Shown: positions 8,533 to 16,403 of the stretch, in pieces
Numbering within the stretch: the stretch's first letter is position 1
How the letters are laid out: every line of letters begins with the position of its first letter
Virus record (IMG/VR): IMGVR_UViG_3300028384_000668
Coordinates: 1 to 43,763 of that record
Source of the DNA: a virus
Length of the DNA: 43,763 nucleotides
Direction: 5' to 3' (one strand)
Position numbers and translations under genes: made by a program
Notes under the pieces: model-generated
What the model was told of the DNA's origin: nothing
Seen by the model: only the letters and a program-made list of their open reading frames with translations
Database searches by the model: none

Positions 8533-8633
8533 CGGTAGATATGCGGAGATCTTTTTGATAGTTCTTTAATTTTTTTACGATACTTAAATCTAATATAAAC
8601 CGATCTAATTCTTTCATACAAGTTTCTTATCAT
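8529..8633 (-). CDS. Small basic protein, 34 residues
   Basis: The 97-nt space between the SGNH gene and the radical SAM gene is filled by one short frame starting MIRNLYERIRSVY and ending KRSPHIYR. Its ATG overlaps the stop of the upstream gene (ATGA at 8633-8630) and its TGA overlaps the start of the downstream gene (ATGA at 8532-8529). Perfect coupling on both sides argues that it is translated. About a third of the residues are Arg or Lys, and the sequence looks like one amphipathic helix. There is no signal peptide and no leader-core layout of a RiPP precursor. Function unknown. Confidence 0.6.
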   Translation of the reverse strand: MIRNLYERIRSVYIRFKYRKKIKELSKRSPHIYR

Positions 8634-9436
8634 CTTAACCTCTTTGCTAGTTCATTGGCAAGAAATTCGTGTGCCTCTTTTGTATAATGATATCTAGGTA
8701 ACATATAATTTTCAAACGGCATAATAGCCTTTATTGGATTTTCTAAAATATCATAATCTTTTACTCTATTTACAAAATGATTTCCAATTCTATTCATAAA
8801 CTGTGGTTCTTTATCGTTGATAAAATTTCCCTGTTTATCTATATCTGAATGTTCCCAATCTGCCCATTGAATAAGATTTCTATCTGGCCAAAGGATGTGT
8901 ACTTCAATACCTTTGGCTGTAAGATAATCTGCTGCATAATACAGAGCAATATGATCTTGTAAAGACTCAAAAGAATCATCAGCAAACTCAAAATAATTCT
9001 CTTTAAGCAAATTATTTTGTCTTAGTGTTAGTCTTTCGTCTTCTCCAGCAAGTGGATGAATTACAAAACTGCCTACAGTTTTTTTATTGCCATCTTCTTT
9101 ATATTTTATAAAAACACGGTTATGTGTTGTAAATTGTAAAATTACTACTGTGTCAGTGTAAGAATCTTCTGGAAAATAGGTAAATGCTCTAGCAGCAATT
9201 TCTTTATTAGAAATACCTTCGATACCTCGATTTTCGTAATCCCAACCTAGAAGTTTTGCAGTAATCATAGGAAAAGAGTTTTCTATATTATATTTTGCAA
9301 CTTTGCTATCATCAAAACGGTCACGAGCAATCCTAGCCTCTTTAAATGTCATCGAGGCGTAATTTGGTACAAACTTTTCTTCATAAAGCTCATTTCCTGC
9401 TGTGACACTACAGCCAAAAAAGTAAAGTTTTTTCAT
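8630..9436 (-). CDS. SGNH-hydrolase-like protein
   Basis: A 268-residue protein with SGNH-type blocks: YFFGCSVTAG at residues 4-13 (nucleophile Ser in GxS), NRGIEGISN (Gly block), TTHNRVF (Asn block) and PRYHYTKEAHEFLANEL (catalytic His block; the Asp normally three residues before the His is replaced by Arg/Tyr). Members act as esterases or acetyl-transfer partners on glycans and lipids. It has no signal peptide, so it would act in the cytoplasm. It is the first gene of a left-reading operon with a sigma-70 promoter at 9491-9463 and AAAGGA upstream of the ATG. Confidence 0.7.
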   Translation of the reverse strand: MKKLYFFGCSVTAGNELYEEKFVPNYASMTFKEARIARDRFDDSKVAKYNIENSFPMITAKLLGWDYENRGIEGISNKEIAARAFTYFPEDSYTDTVVILQFTTHNRVFIKYKEDGNKKTVGSFVIHPLAGEDERLTLRQNNLLKENYFEFADDSFESLQDHIALYYAADYLTAKGIEVHILWPDRNLIQWADWEHSDIDKQGNFINDKEPQFMNRIGNHFVNRVKDYDILENPIKAIMPFENYMLPRYHYTKEAHEFLANELAKRLR

Positions 9437-9462
9437 AAGTTTTCCTTTTGATTAATAACTAT

Positions 9463-9491
9463 ATTATACAGCCAGTATTTGTTGATTGCAA
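9463..9491 (-). promoter_or_regulatory. Sigma-70-type promoter for the SGNH/radical SAM operon
   Basis: Reading left, TTGCAA (9491-9486), a 17-bp spacer and a perfect TATAAT (9468-9463) precede the SGNH gene at 9436. The leader would be about 20 nt and contains AAAGGA. This fits an early phage promoter read by host RNA polymerase. Confidence 0.75.
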
Positions 9492-9493
9492 GA

Positions 9494-9501
9494 TATTTAT
9501 C
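9494..9501 (-). promoter_or_regulatory. Possible late promoter (GATAAATA)
   Basis: GATAAATA reading left sits just upstream of the sigma-70 promoter, 57 nt before the SGNH gene. The operon may be expressed both early and late. Chance occurrence in AT-rich sequence cannot be excluded. Confidence 0.4.
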
Positions 9502-9512
9502 ACTAAGTAATT

Positions 9513-9520
9513 TATAAATT
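9513..9520 (+). promoter_or_regulatory. Weak late-like element before the adenylating enzyme
   Basis: TATAAATT lies 18 nt upstream of the + strand start at 9538 and is one base from the T4 late consensus. The short spacing makes this tentative. No good -35/-10 pair was found for this gene. Confidence 0.25.
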
Positions 9521-9537
9521 AATCATTCTGGTGAACT

Positions 9538-10212
9538 ATGAATATTACACTTTTTACTAGCGGTAGTACAGACAGTCCAAAACAAGTTACACATTCTTGG
9601 GATAATATTAGACACTATGCTACCAAAAGCGTCAGCGAAATTGGCCTAACTTCAAAAGATACTGTACTAGATGTATTTCCAGCAAACACCATTGCTCACT
9701 ACACAATTACAGCGTTTCCTGCATATTTAAGCGGCGCACAGTACGTTTGTAGCAGTTTTACGCCATATGACTATATAAGGACGTTTAAGCGTGTACAACC
9801 ATCGTATATTAGCTTACTACCTCGTCATTTAGAAGTGTTACAAAAAACAAAAGGCTTTTATGATTTAGATATGAGTTGTGTAAGATATATGGTTACAGGA
9901 AGTAGTAACATCACACAAGAGTTTATTGATGCTTTTAAAGATCGTGGTGTTCAACTTGTAGCAAATTGGTACGGTATGACAGAATTTCCGCCGCCTGTAA
10001 TGATTGGTTATGACACACCGCATTTTGATATTAATACTATTAATCAACGGGACCATCACGTAATGTTTATGCCAGCTGAAGGGTATAGTGGCAACTTGCA
10101 CCAATGTTATATCAACGGAGTTGCAACAGGTGACTTGTTTCAAATGGATCCTGTAAGATTTGTTAAGAGAATAGATACTGCAAATGGACGTACTTGGAAG
10201 AACAATTTTTGA
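9538..10212 (+). CDS. Miniature adenylate-forming (ANL superfamily) enzyme
   Basis: A 224-residue protein carrying the core motifs of acyl/aryl-CoA ligases and NRPS adenylation domains: FTSGSTDSPKQV at residues 6-17 (ATP phosphate loop), NWYGMTEFPPP at 143-153 (adenine/substrate loop), VATGDL at 195-200 and a terminal KRID near 210, like the hinge. Family members have about 500 residues; here the first 150-170 before the phosphate loop and the mobile C-terminal domain with its catalytic Lys are absent. It could still form an acyl- or aminoacyl-adenylate, or work with a partner. It overlaps the next gene by 29 nt on the same strand, so that product is the likely partner. The substrate is unknown. 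Confidence 0.75.
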   Translation: MNITLFTSGSTDSPKQVTHSWDNIRHYATKSVSEIGLTSKDTVLDVFPANTIAHYTITAFPAYLSGAQYVCSSFTPYDYIRTFKRVQPSYISLLPRHLEVLQKTKGFYDLDMSCVRYMVTGSSNITQEFIDAFKDRGVQLVANWYGMTEFPPPVMIGYDTPHFDINTINQRDHHVMFMPAEGYSGNLHQCYINGVATGDLFQMDPVRFVKRIDTANGRTWKNNF

Positions 10213-10780
10213 TAACAGCAATCGATCTGTTGTAAAACTTGATAATAACGACACTGCGTTAGTTGAAAAATTTTGCAAGCAATGTGCTACATTAAACTTT
10301 CAAAACAACAAAAATCTAGAAAAAATGAAATGGGATTGGGGCTTAAAAAACGGTGGCTGGTTTGCTGCTATTTCAGATAATAAGATCTACTCTTTAGCAG
10401 GATATCATAAATTAGATACAGATAATTCGTATAGAGTTTTATTTAGGGGTGCGCAATTACCCGGTTATGGATCTAAAAAGATATCAAAAAATATCTTTAG
10501 TATAATGGTACATTGGACTTATTTACTAAACGAACAAGTAAAAGATATTTTAGTTCAAGATCATAGTGCTAAAATTTATATAAGCACTAATGTTGATAAA
10601 AATAACGATGCTCCTAGCAGTTATAAATTATCATCAACTATGGCGCCGTTACTTGTTAAACAAAATTTATTGAGTTTAGAACAAGAAAACGTAGAACTAT
10701 ATTATACAAAGCAAAATCTTTGGCGTCTAAATGTTGACGAATATTTTAAACGTCGAAAAGAATTCCTAATCAATCTCTAA
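10184..10780 (+). CDS. Unknown protein, possibly GNAT-like acyltransferase
   Basis: A 198-residue protein with alternating strands and helices (GGWFAAISDNKIYSLAGYHKL, YRVLFRGAQLPGYG, then ELYYTKQNLWRLN near the end) reminiscent of the GNAT acyltransferase fold. A clear acetyl-CoA loop (R/QxxGxG/A) was not found, so the class is uncertain. It starts inside the last 29 nt of the adenylating enzyme, so the two are co-translated, and a model in which one activates and the other transfers an acyl group is reasonable but unproven. It ends convergently with the halogenase gene, overlapping by 15 nt. Confidence 0.4.
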   Translation: MDVLGRTIFDNSNRSVVKLDNNDTALVEKFCKQCATLNFQNNKNLEKMKWDWGLKNGGWFAAISDNKIYSLAGYHKLDTDNSYRVLFRGAQLPGYGSKKISKNIFSIMVHWTYLLNEQVKDILVQDHSAKIYISTNVDKNNDAPSSYKLSSTMAPLLVKQNLLSLEQENVELYYTKQNLWRLNVDEYFKRRKEFLINL

Positions 10781-11962
10781 TGGAATTCCTCTGACATCTG
10801 CCATTAGTTTATAATTATACTCAGTAAATACGTTATCATTAAAACTGATGTGTTTAGGTTTAATTACATCTACTTTAGGAATAGTTTGCCAATATTCGGT
10901 ATGATTTAATTTACTAGTACTAAACTGATGAGAAACAAATTCCGATACGTGAGAATATAATCTATTCCATAATCTATTAAACTTCTTAGATCCTTTTGGA
11001 TCATCAAGGAGTCTTGTAAAAACTTTTAAAGGACCATATACTAGGTATAGACCAGTTGCTTCTAAAGGTTCTAAGAAACCGCAACTTAGGCCAAAAGAAA
11101 TAACATTTCCGCTCCACGGTTCTGTATTATATTTGTTATCAATATCTACAACAAATACTTTGTCTTTGTTTAGTCCAGGAGTTGTCGAGATAAATTCTTT
11201 TTTAGCATCTTCTATAGATATCATATCTTTGTTAAATGCATAACCGTTGCCTGTTCTATGCTGCAAACTAACTCGCCATTTCCAACCGTAATCCATTGCC
11301 CAAGTTTCTGTATAAGGTAACGGTTTTTCGTTATCTGCATATGATCCAGGACCACACACTGCACAATTATTAATTAATGCCGGATGATTTTTATATGTTG
11401 CTGGCAATTTACCTCTAAGCAAAGATTTAAATCCTGTACAATCAATAAACATATCAGCAGTATAAGTTGCATTATTGCCTACAATGTTTTTAATATTACC
11501 GTCTTGTGTGTTAACTTCTATAATATCGTCTGTAATATGTATTACACCGTTTGGTATTGCAGATTTTTCCTTTATTAAGAAACCTAATTTAGTTGCATCT
11601 AAATGGTATCCGTATCTCCATTTGTCAGCAGGCATTGCATATTCTTCCATCCATTTGTCTTGTTGCGGAATATCTTTGTCATTGTAACAAAAGCGATGTG
11701 TCCAAGTTTCGCCGTCGCCGTTCCAATTATAATGTTTAATAGCATACTTTCTTACAGCACTGCATTCTTTGTAAACATCGTCTTGGTGTATTCCTAATTC
11801 ATCAAGAAATGTTGGCATACTAGCAAATGTACTTTCGCCAACACCAATAATTGGAACATTCTTGCTTTCAATTAATGTTATCTTATGTTTTGTAAATTTA
11901 GACAAATATGCTGCTGCCATCCATCCAGCACTGCCGCCACCTACAATTATAATTTTTTTCAC
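10766..11962 (-). CDS. Flavin-dependent halogenase (tryptophan-halogenase family)
   Basis: From the GTG at 11962 this is a 398-residue flavoprotein. VGGGSAGWMAAAYL (residues 7-20) binds FAD. Lys 72 in the segment KECSAVRKYAIK aligns with the catalytic Lys of PrnA-type halogenases. GWKWRVSLQ (226-234) is the WxWxIP-type motif that separates halogenases from monooxygenases, here with Val-Ser for Ile-Pro. LEPLEATG (297-304) contains the catalytic Glu. Typical tryptophan halogenases have about 510-540 residues; the C-terminal part is short here. A viral member, VirX1 of a cyanophage, is known to halogenate varied aromatics, favouring iodide. GTG is preferred to the TTG at 11983 because GGAGA sits 8 nt before it and GTGA overlaps the upstream stop. 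Confidence 0.88.
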   Translation of the reverse strand: MKKIIIVGGGSAGWMAAAYLSKFTKHKITLIESKNVPIIGVGESTFASMPTFLDELGIHQDDVYKECSAVRKYAIKHYNWNGDGETWTHRFCYNDKDIPQQDKWMEEYAMPADKWRYGYHLDATKLGFLIKEKSAIPNGVIHITDDIIEVNTQDGNIKNIVGNNATYTADMFIDCTGFKSLLRGKLPATYKNHPALINNCAVCGPGSYADNEKPLPYTETWAMDYGWKWRVSLQHRTGNGYAFNKDMISIEDAKKEFISTTPGLNKDKVFVVDIDNKYNTEPWSGNVISFGLSCGFLEPLEATGLYLVYGPLKVFTRLLDDPKGSKKFNRLWNRLYSHVSEFVSHQFSTSKLNHTEYWQTIPKVDVIKPKHISFNDNVFTEYNYKLMADVRGIPLEID

Positions 11963-12621
11963 GCTAGATTCTCCAATATCCAATCAACGTTTGCCGGATG
12001 TGTAATTATATGTGCTCGCTCAGTATTACCTTTATTGTGCGTACAATGAGTAATGCTAGTATTTATTAGGTATGCTTTTCCAACTTTGAAATTATACGGA
12101 GTATCTCCCCAGTAAAACATAGCATCGTCATTAGTAACAATAGGTATGTGTATTCTAAATAAATGTGTTGTTCCGTCAATATGCGGATCTATTCTCGATT
12201 CTGGATCATGTATGCTTATACGAGACCAAGATAAAAAATCTTCTCCATATGTATCGTATAAGTCTTTAAAATAACCAAATTTATATTTTTCCATTACTTT
12301 CATTTTAGTACCAAATACATTTTGTTCGTCTTTGGTTTCTGGGTACAAGTCAGTCCTAGCAGCATATCGCGGAGGAATAGGTATATCCTTTTCTACCGGC
12401 CAGCTTATTCCAAAGCTATGTAACCCACCAATTAGATTTGATTGTAAGGAATTTGGTTTAATATATTCTGTTTTTAAAGGATTAAATCTTAAATGTTCCA
12501 TTGTTTTTAAAACATCAGAATACCATTTAGTAAGTCTGTCAACATCTATAGGCATTTTTAATTCAATAAAGTGCCAATCATTGTTTTCTTCTAATTCTTT
12601 TTGAGTTTTATGATATGCCAT
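11959..12621 (-). CDS. AspH-family 2OG hydroxylase
   Basis: A 220-residue protein with the AspH/proline-hydroxylase-like core: RIDPHIDGTTH (HxD metal pair), FRIHIPIVTNDD (conserved strand), FKVGKAYLINTSITHCTHNKG (distal His) and ERAHIITH (2OG Arg). Two other genes just upstream (13012-13602 and 13559-14209) share this core and the same length, so they form a divergent paralog set. It overlaps the phosphatase gene upstream by 14 nt and the halogenase downstream by 4 nt (GTGA). The target is probably a peptide or amino-acid side chain, by family; the sequence does not identify it. Confidence 0.85.
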   Translation of the reverse strand: MAYHKTQKELEENNDWHFIELKMPIDVDRLTKWYSDVLKTMEHLRFNPLKTEYIKPNSLQSNLIGGLHSFGISWPVEKDIPIPPRYAARTDLYPETKDEQNVFGTKMKVMEKYKFGYFKDLYDTYGEDFLSWSRISIHDPESRIDPHIDGTTHLFRIHIPIVTNDDAMFYWGDTPYNFKVGKAYLINTSITHCTHNKGNTERAHIITHPANVDWILENLA

Positions 12622-13015
12622 CTATTTCCCTTTTTATTAAATCATATACTAGTTTATTACCTTTTCTAGTATTTTTTGTATTACTAATAGCTGCGGCCAT
12701 TGCAGCACTTCTAGATACACCGTGTACACAATGTATATTTAAAACATAATTATCAGGCAAATCTTTAATAAAGTCTACCACTTGTTTTGCTTGATCTACT
12801 GTAAATGCCTTTGCATAACGTAGCCCATAACTGTGAGGCAATTTAGTTTTGATACAGTTCTTTTCTACATCATCAAATATTAAAGTAAGAACATTATCTG
12901 CTTTTTTAAATATTGGAGTACCTTTTGGCCCTCCTGTAGGCAAAATAGAAATGTAGTATTCGTCAGGACGGTAACCGTATTTAATTATTTCGTCTCGTGA
13001 AAATACATTAATCAT
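12608..13015 (-). CDS. Tyrosine/dual-specificity protein phosphatase
   Basis: A 135-residue phosphatase. The signature HCVHGVSRSAA places the nucleophile at Cys 96 and the phosphate-binding Arg at 102 (CX5R). Upstream, LIFDD (46-50) may supply the general acid, and the helix after the loop (SAAMAAAISN) fits the fold. Enzymes of this kind dephosphorylate proteins, and some act on phosphoinositides or other small phosphates. It lies between two AspH-type hydroxylase genes and overlaps both. A kinase-like protein is encoded at 17414-17869, so a phosphorylation cycle is conceivable but not shown. Confidence 0.8.
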   Translation of the reverse strand: MINVFSRDEIIKYGYRPDEYYISILPTGGPKGTPIFKKADNVLTLIFDDVEKNCIKTKLPHSYGLRYAKAFTVDQAKQVVDFIKDLPDNYVLNIHCVHGVSRSAAMAAAISNTKNTRKGNKLVYDLIKREIDGIS

Positions 13016-13602
13016 AATTCTATATCAGCAGGAACTTTAAAAAATAAATGTGTTCTGATATTGCTGCCTTCATTACTAGTACTGTGCGGAACTGTTGTAT
13101 TAACAAGATATGCTTTGCCTGCCTCTAATACAAATTTTACATCGTCAAAAATAAAATAACTGTTGTCTGTAGTTAAAAGAGGAATATGTACTTTGAGCCA
13201 TGTGTCTGTATCTGTATGTGTTCTAATTCTAGTGCCTGGAGGGTGTGCTGCTATACTCATTTGTCTAGCATAAGGAAATTGATCTAATACCCACTTTGCA
13301 AAGCCAAATATTAAAGGAGTATTGCGATAAACATCACTTCCGTTTTTATGAATATTGTACGGAGGACAAGGTTGATTTAAATCTTCTAAGTTGCTTTGTA
13401 AACCCCAGCCATATACACCTTTGATATTATCTTGTAGTTCTGCATCCTTAACAGAATCTAATTCAGTATCTGCATTCCAACGCAGATGTGCATACTCAGA
13501 TTCAAGTGTGTTTAAATATTCAAGAGCGTATTTTAAATTAAGCCCTATGTCTAATTCTTTAACTAAAAAGTCTCTGTACATCTTCAGTCCAAACTTTTCC
13601 AT
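13012..13602 (-). CDS. AspH-family 2OG hydroxylase
   Basis: A 196-residue member of the local AspH paralog set: TRIRTHTDTDTW (HxD metal pair), LKVHIPLLTTD, LEAGKAYLVNTTVPHSTSNEG (distal His) and NIRTHLFFKVP (2OG Arg). It is closest to the next gene upstream (13559-14209), sharing GxAYLVNTTVPHS. Its start lies 44 nt inside that gene, and its end overlaps the phosphatase by 4 nt. The first 100 residues are variable between the paralogs, which suggests different substrates. Confidence 0.85.
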   Translation of the reverse strand: MEKFGLKMYRDFLVKELDIGLNLKYALEYLNTLESEYAHLRWNADTELDSVKDAELQDNIKGVYGWGLQSNLEDLNQPCPPYNIHKNGSDVYRNTPLIFGFAKWVLDQFPYARQMSIAAHPPGTRIRTHTDTDTWLKVHIPLLTTDNSYFIFDDVKFVLEAGKAYLVNTTVPHSTSNEGSNIRTHLFFKVPADIEL

Positions 13603-14209
13603 ATAAATGTATTCTATTAGCAGTACCTTTATTTTCTACACTATGCGGCACTGTTGTATTAACTAAGTAAGCCCATCCGGGCTCCATATGATATTCTTCT
13701 CCATCAATAATCCAATTACTATCTTTATTTGTATAGATAGGAATATGTACTCTAATTTTGTCAGGACTATCTTGATGCGTGATTAACTTTGTACCAGGAG
13801 TATGAATTGTTACTAACCATTTTTTGCTACGTATAGGCAATCCTTGTACAATGTCTAGTGCATAGCCATTAAAGCATTTTCGCGGATTCAGTTCGTCGTT
13901 ATCGTTGTCTCTATATTCTTCTTTTGCACAACCTTGTTCAAACGGCTTTGGGCCTGATTCGTCACTATTCCAACATAATGTATAATATGCTGCATCGTCT
14001 GGAAAATAATGTCCTGTCTTTGCTTCTGGATCAACAATAGGAAATTTCCACACATGATGATTTTCTCCTATTATAAACTTCCAGTCATTATACTCACGTT
14101 CTAAATTATAATACCAAAACTGTAGTTTGTCAACATCAACAGGAAACCATTTTTTAACTTTCCATCCTAGATCAACTTGTTCGTGTTTTTCGATATATCT
14201 TTTCATCAT
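13559..14209 (-). CDS. AspH-family 2OG hydroxylase
   Basis: A 216-residue member of the same set: TKLITHQDSPDK (HxD metal pair), IRVHIPIYTNKD, MEPGWAYLVNTTVPHSVENKG (distal His) and NRIHLYGKV (2OG Arg). The N-terminal region, with FPVDVDKLQFWYYNLE, matches the equivalent part of the gene at 11959-12621 (MPIDVDRLTKWYSDVL), so the proteins align over their whole length. It overlaps the large unknown gene upstream by 4 nt. Confidence 0.85.
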   Translation of the reverse strand: MMKRYIEKHEQVDLGWKVKKWFPVDVDKLQFWYYNLEREYNDWKFIIGENHHVWKFPIVDPEAKTGHYFPDDAAYYTLCWNSDESGPKPFEQGCAKEEYRDNDNDELNPRKCFNGYALDIVQGLPIRSKKWLVTIHTPGTKLITHQDSPDKIRVHIPIYTNKDSNWIIDGEEYHMEPGWAYLVNTTVPHSVENKGTANRIHLYGKVWTEDVQRLFS

Positions 14210-15678
14210 AACTTTTCATATATTGTTTTAAATCTTGGATGTGTTTCTGCTACACCTTTGCGTATCCTAACTTCTAAATCATTTGCAAGATAATCCTGTC
14301 CATACAATACTAAATCACTAGGTAATAACTTTTCAAACTCTAAATACTTCTGCTCTATGTCATTAATATTTACATTCCAATGCAGCATCATTGTAGGCCA
14401 AATATTTGTAGTCCACAAAACTTTTGTGCCCGTTTGTTTGTTTATTTCATCTATTAATTTTTTAGGTTCGTTAACTAAATCAATAACAAAAAAGTTATGT
14501 TTTAGTTTACTGTATCTATCCCATAGTTCTTTAAATGCTTCTTCACTGCCAAATTCTTTTTGTATTTCTTGTTTCCAAAATTCTTCGTAGTTACCTCTAT
14601 AAGTACTAGAAAAATTATATTCTAAGTCGTGTTCTAGCAGCCATTTATGAAAGTCAACACCGTCCCAAGTTTCTAATAAATGCTTTTTAAAATTCAAACT
14701 TGAATCGCACCAGTCATAGTAGTTTACAATAGTATTTTCGTGAAAGCCGTTGTTTTCTAGCAACATCATTGTCTTAAATCCTGCTGCGGCTGAAAATATA
14801 CTATCAACAGGTGCAGATGCCCTAACTCCTTCGCCGCTTAGACGTTCTGTGTTATACGCATACACGCGGTCTTTTTCAATGTACTCTTGATATGCTAGTT
14901 TGCGTAGCCAAGCTCGTTGTGTGTAATTTTCAATGCTATCTAGTAATTCTTCGTCTTGTAGGTTTTTCCAAGCACGTTCAAGTTTGTCAGGATCTTCATA
15001 CGGATATAAAAACGCTTTACACTCACGCATTTCGTTGTCAAAATTATCTATTTTAATACCGTGTTCACAAGCAAGTGCTAACCAGTTTGATCCATCTTCA
15101 ACTACTGACCATTGTTGTGTTCCGTCAGCACCTTTGATCCACGCAGGTGTATAATCTGCGCTAAGTGTTTCGTTGCTTAGTTCAAAGTTAGGATATGTTT
15201 GTTTTCTATCCCAAAAGAATCCTTGTTCTAAAAACTCTGGTGATCCTAAACGTTGCCAAGTTTCTAAATTTACAATTAGCATTTGTCTGTGCAAGCCCGG
15301 ATATCTATCCTTTCTTGCCATAATGTGTCCCATTACAAAAAAGTTTGGATTTTGTTTGTAATAGTTTACAGTCTTACGAATAATTTTATATAACTTTGGA
15401 GCCATTAATCCTTGTGCAGCAATAATACAAACTTTATCACCGGCGTCTACACTAGCTTGTAGTAAACTGCTAATTTTATGATTAAATCCTCTGTAGGAAC
15501 ACTGATCTTGTTTTACACTTTGATTAAGCATCCAATAGGTCATATCAAAGCAGCGTTTCCTAACAAAATGATTAGGGATATCTCTGCTTATATCTAACAT
15601 ACCTACGCCAATAGGAACATTGATATCTTTAATATCAAAGTAGCGTTCGCCTTCTGTTATACTATTATGATCCCTCAT
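14206..15678 (-). CDS. Large unknown two-part protein (490 residues)
   Basis: I do not recognise the family. The first half has Rossmann-like stretches (KVCIIAAQGLMAPKLYKII, FVMGHIMARKDRYPG, QMLIVNLETWQRLG) that could be a nucleotide- or sugar-binding domain. The second half (from about residue 270) contains PVDSIFSAAAGFKTMMLLENNG, VNYYDWCDSSLNFKKHLLETWDG and a His/Trp-rich NIWPTMMLHWNVN. There is no signal peptide or membrane segment. It sits between AspH-type genes with 1-4 nt spacing, so it belongs to the same operon. It might be the scaffold or the transferase on which the hydroxylases act, but this is speculation. Confidence 0.8.
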   Translation of the reverse strand: MRDHNSITEGERYFDIKDINVPIGVGMLDISRDIPNHFVRKRCFDMTYWMLNQSVKQDQCSYRGFNHKISSLLQASVDAGDKVCIIAAQGLMAPKLYKIIRKTVNYYKQNPNFFVMGHIMARKDRYPGLHRQMLIVNLETWQRLGSPEFLEQGFFWDRKQTYPNFELSNETLSADYTPAWIKGADGTQQWSVVEDGSNWLALACEHGIKIDNFDNEMRECKAFLYPYEDPDKLERAWKNLQDEELLDSIENYTQRAWLRKLAYQEYIEKDRVYAYNTERLSGEGVRASAPVDSIFSAAAGFKTMMLLENNGFHENTIVNYYDWCDSSLNFKKHLLETWDGVDFHKWLLEHDLEYNFSSTYRGNYEEFWKQEIQKEFGSEEAFKELWDRYSKLKHNFFVIDLVNEPKKLIDEINKQTGTKVLWTTNIWPTMMLHWNVNINDIEQKYLEFEKLLPSDLVLYGQDYLANDLEVRIRKGVAETHPRFKTIYEKL

Positions 15679-15679
15679 A

Positions 15680-16387
15680 CTAATTCCTATTTGTATAATA
15701 ACTGCTTCTTAATACATAGAAAAAGTCACGCAATCGTCTACCAATTTCATAATGAATAATCATATGTATTCTTGGTTTGTTGCTGCGGTTAATAACAGCG
15801 TGTTTGTTACTAATATCCATTAAGAAAGCACTGCCTTCGTCTTTAAACGGCACACGACCAAAACCGTCCATTACCATTTCGCAACCTTCTGGCATATTAA
15901 GACTAATATTGCAAACACTTAAACGTTTTTGATCACTAGGACGATCTTGATGAGGCAAAATGTATCCGCCTGGTTCTAGTAACATAAAGCGCACACGATT
16001 TAAATATTCAGCAGGCCAAACATCTGTTAGAAACTTTTTAGTTATAGGACATTCGTCTGCTACCCAAGTCCAATCTAGTTGCTCAAGTGTTGCATTACGA
16101 TCTTCGCCATACTGTTCTAAACTTTGTGTATCTTCATTAAGTCCGTGCAGTGTTAGACTCTTCCAACCACTACCAGTTGAATCCTCTCTATGGCTATGAA
16201 ATCTGTCAATCAGTGCTTCTGCTTCTGCATACATTTCTTTCCAAGGCTGATCGTCTAACGCACTCAAATGAAACCAAGGCCAGCCAGACTCTGTCACTGT
16301 CCATTTAGGGTCAAACATATCAGGATATTTGATTTGAAAACTTTCAGGATTATTTTTTAGATAATCTTCTAACTCAATAGGAAACAC
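15680..16387 (-). CDS. 2OG-Fe(II) hydroxylase, AspH-like
   Basis: A 235-residue protein with YILPHQDRPSD (HxD metal pair), RLSVCNISLNMPEGCEMV, GSAFLMDISNKHAVINRS (distal His) and KPRIHMIIHYEIG (2OG Arg). It is more distant from the three genes downstream than they are from each other. It starts with GTG at 16387, with AGAGGT shortly upstream, and opens the left-reading operon that ends with the halogenase. The 62-nt gap to the divergent gene at 16450 must hold both promoters. Confidence 0.82.
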   Translation of the reverse strand: MFPIELEDYLKNNPESFQIKYPDMFDPKWTVTESGWPWFHLSALDDQPWKEMYAEAEALIDRFHSHREDSTGSGWKSLTLHGLNEDTQSLEQYGEDRNATLEQLDWTWVADECPITKKFLTDVWPAEYLNRVRFMLLEPGGYILPHQDRPSDQKRLSVCNISLNMPEGCEMVMDGFGRVPFKDEGSAFLMDISNKHAVINRSNKPRIHMIIHYEIGRRLRDFFYVLRSSYYTNRN

Positions 16388-16403
16388 TTACTACCTCTTT
16401 TTA

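Noticed and set aside
8529-8633. RiPP precursor peptide for the radical SAM enzymes
   Set aside because: The 34-residue peptide has no leader-core layout, no Gly motif and no Cys/Ser/Thr-rich core. No other small frame is left in the gaps, so a RiPP precursor is not supported inside this window.
12608-13015. Arsenate reductase or rhodanese instead of a phosphatase
   Set aside because: The loop is HCxxGxSRS, which is the dual-specificity/tyrosine phosphatase form; low-molecular-weight phosphatases and arsenate reductases carry the loop at the N-terminus, while here it is near residue 96.
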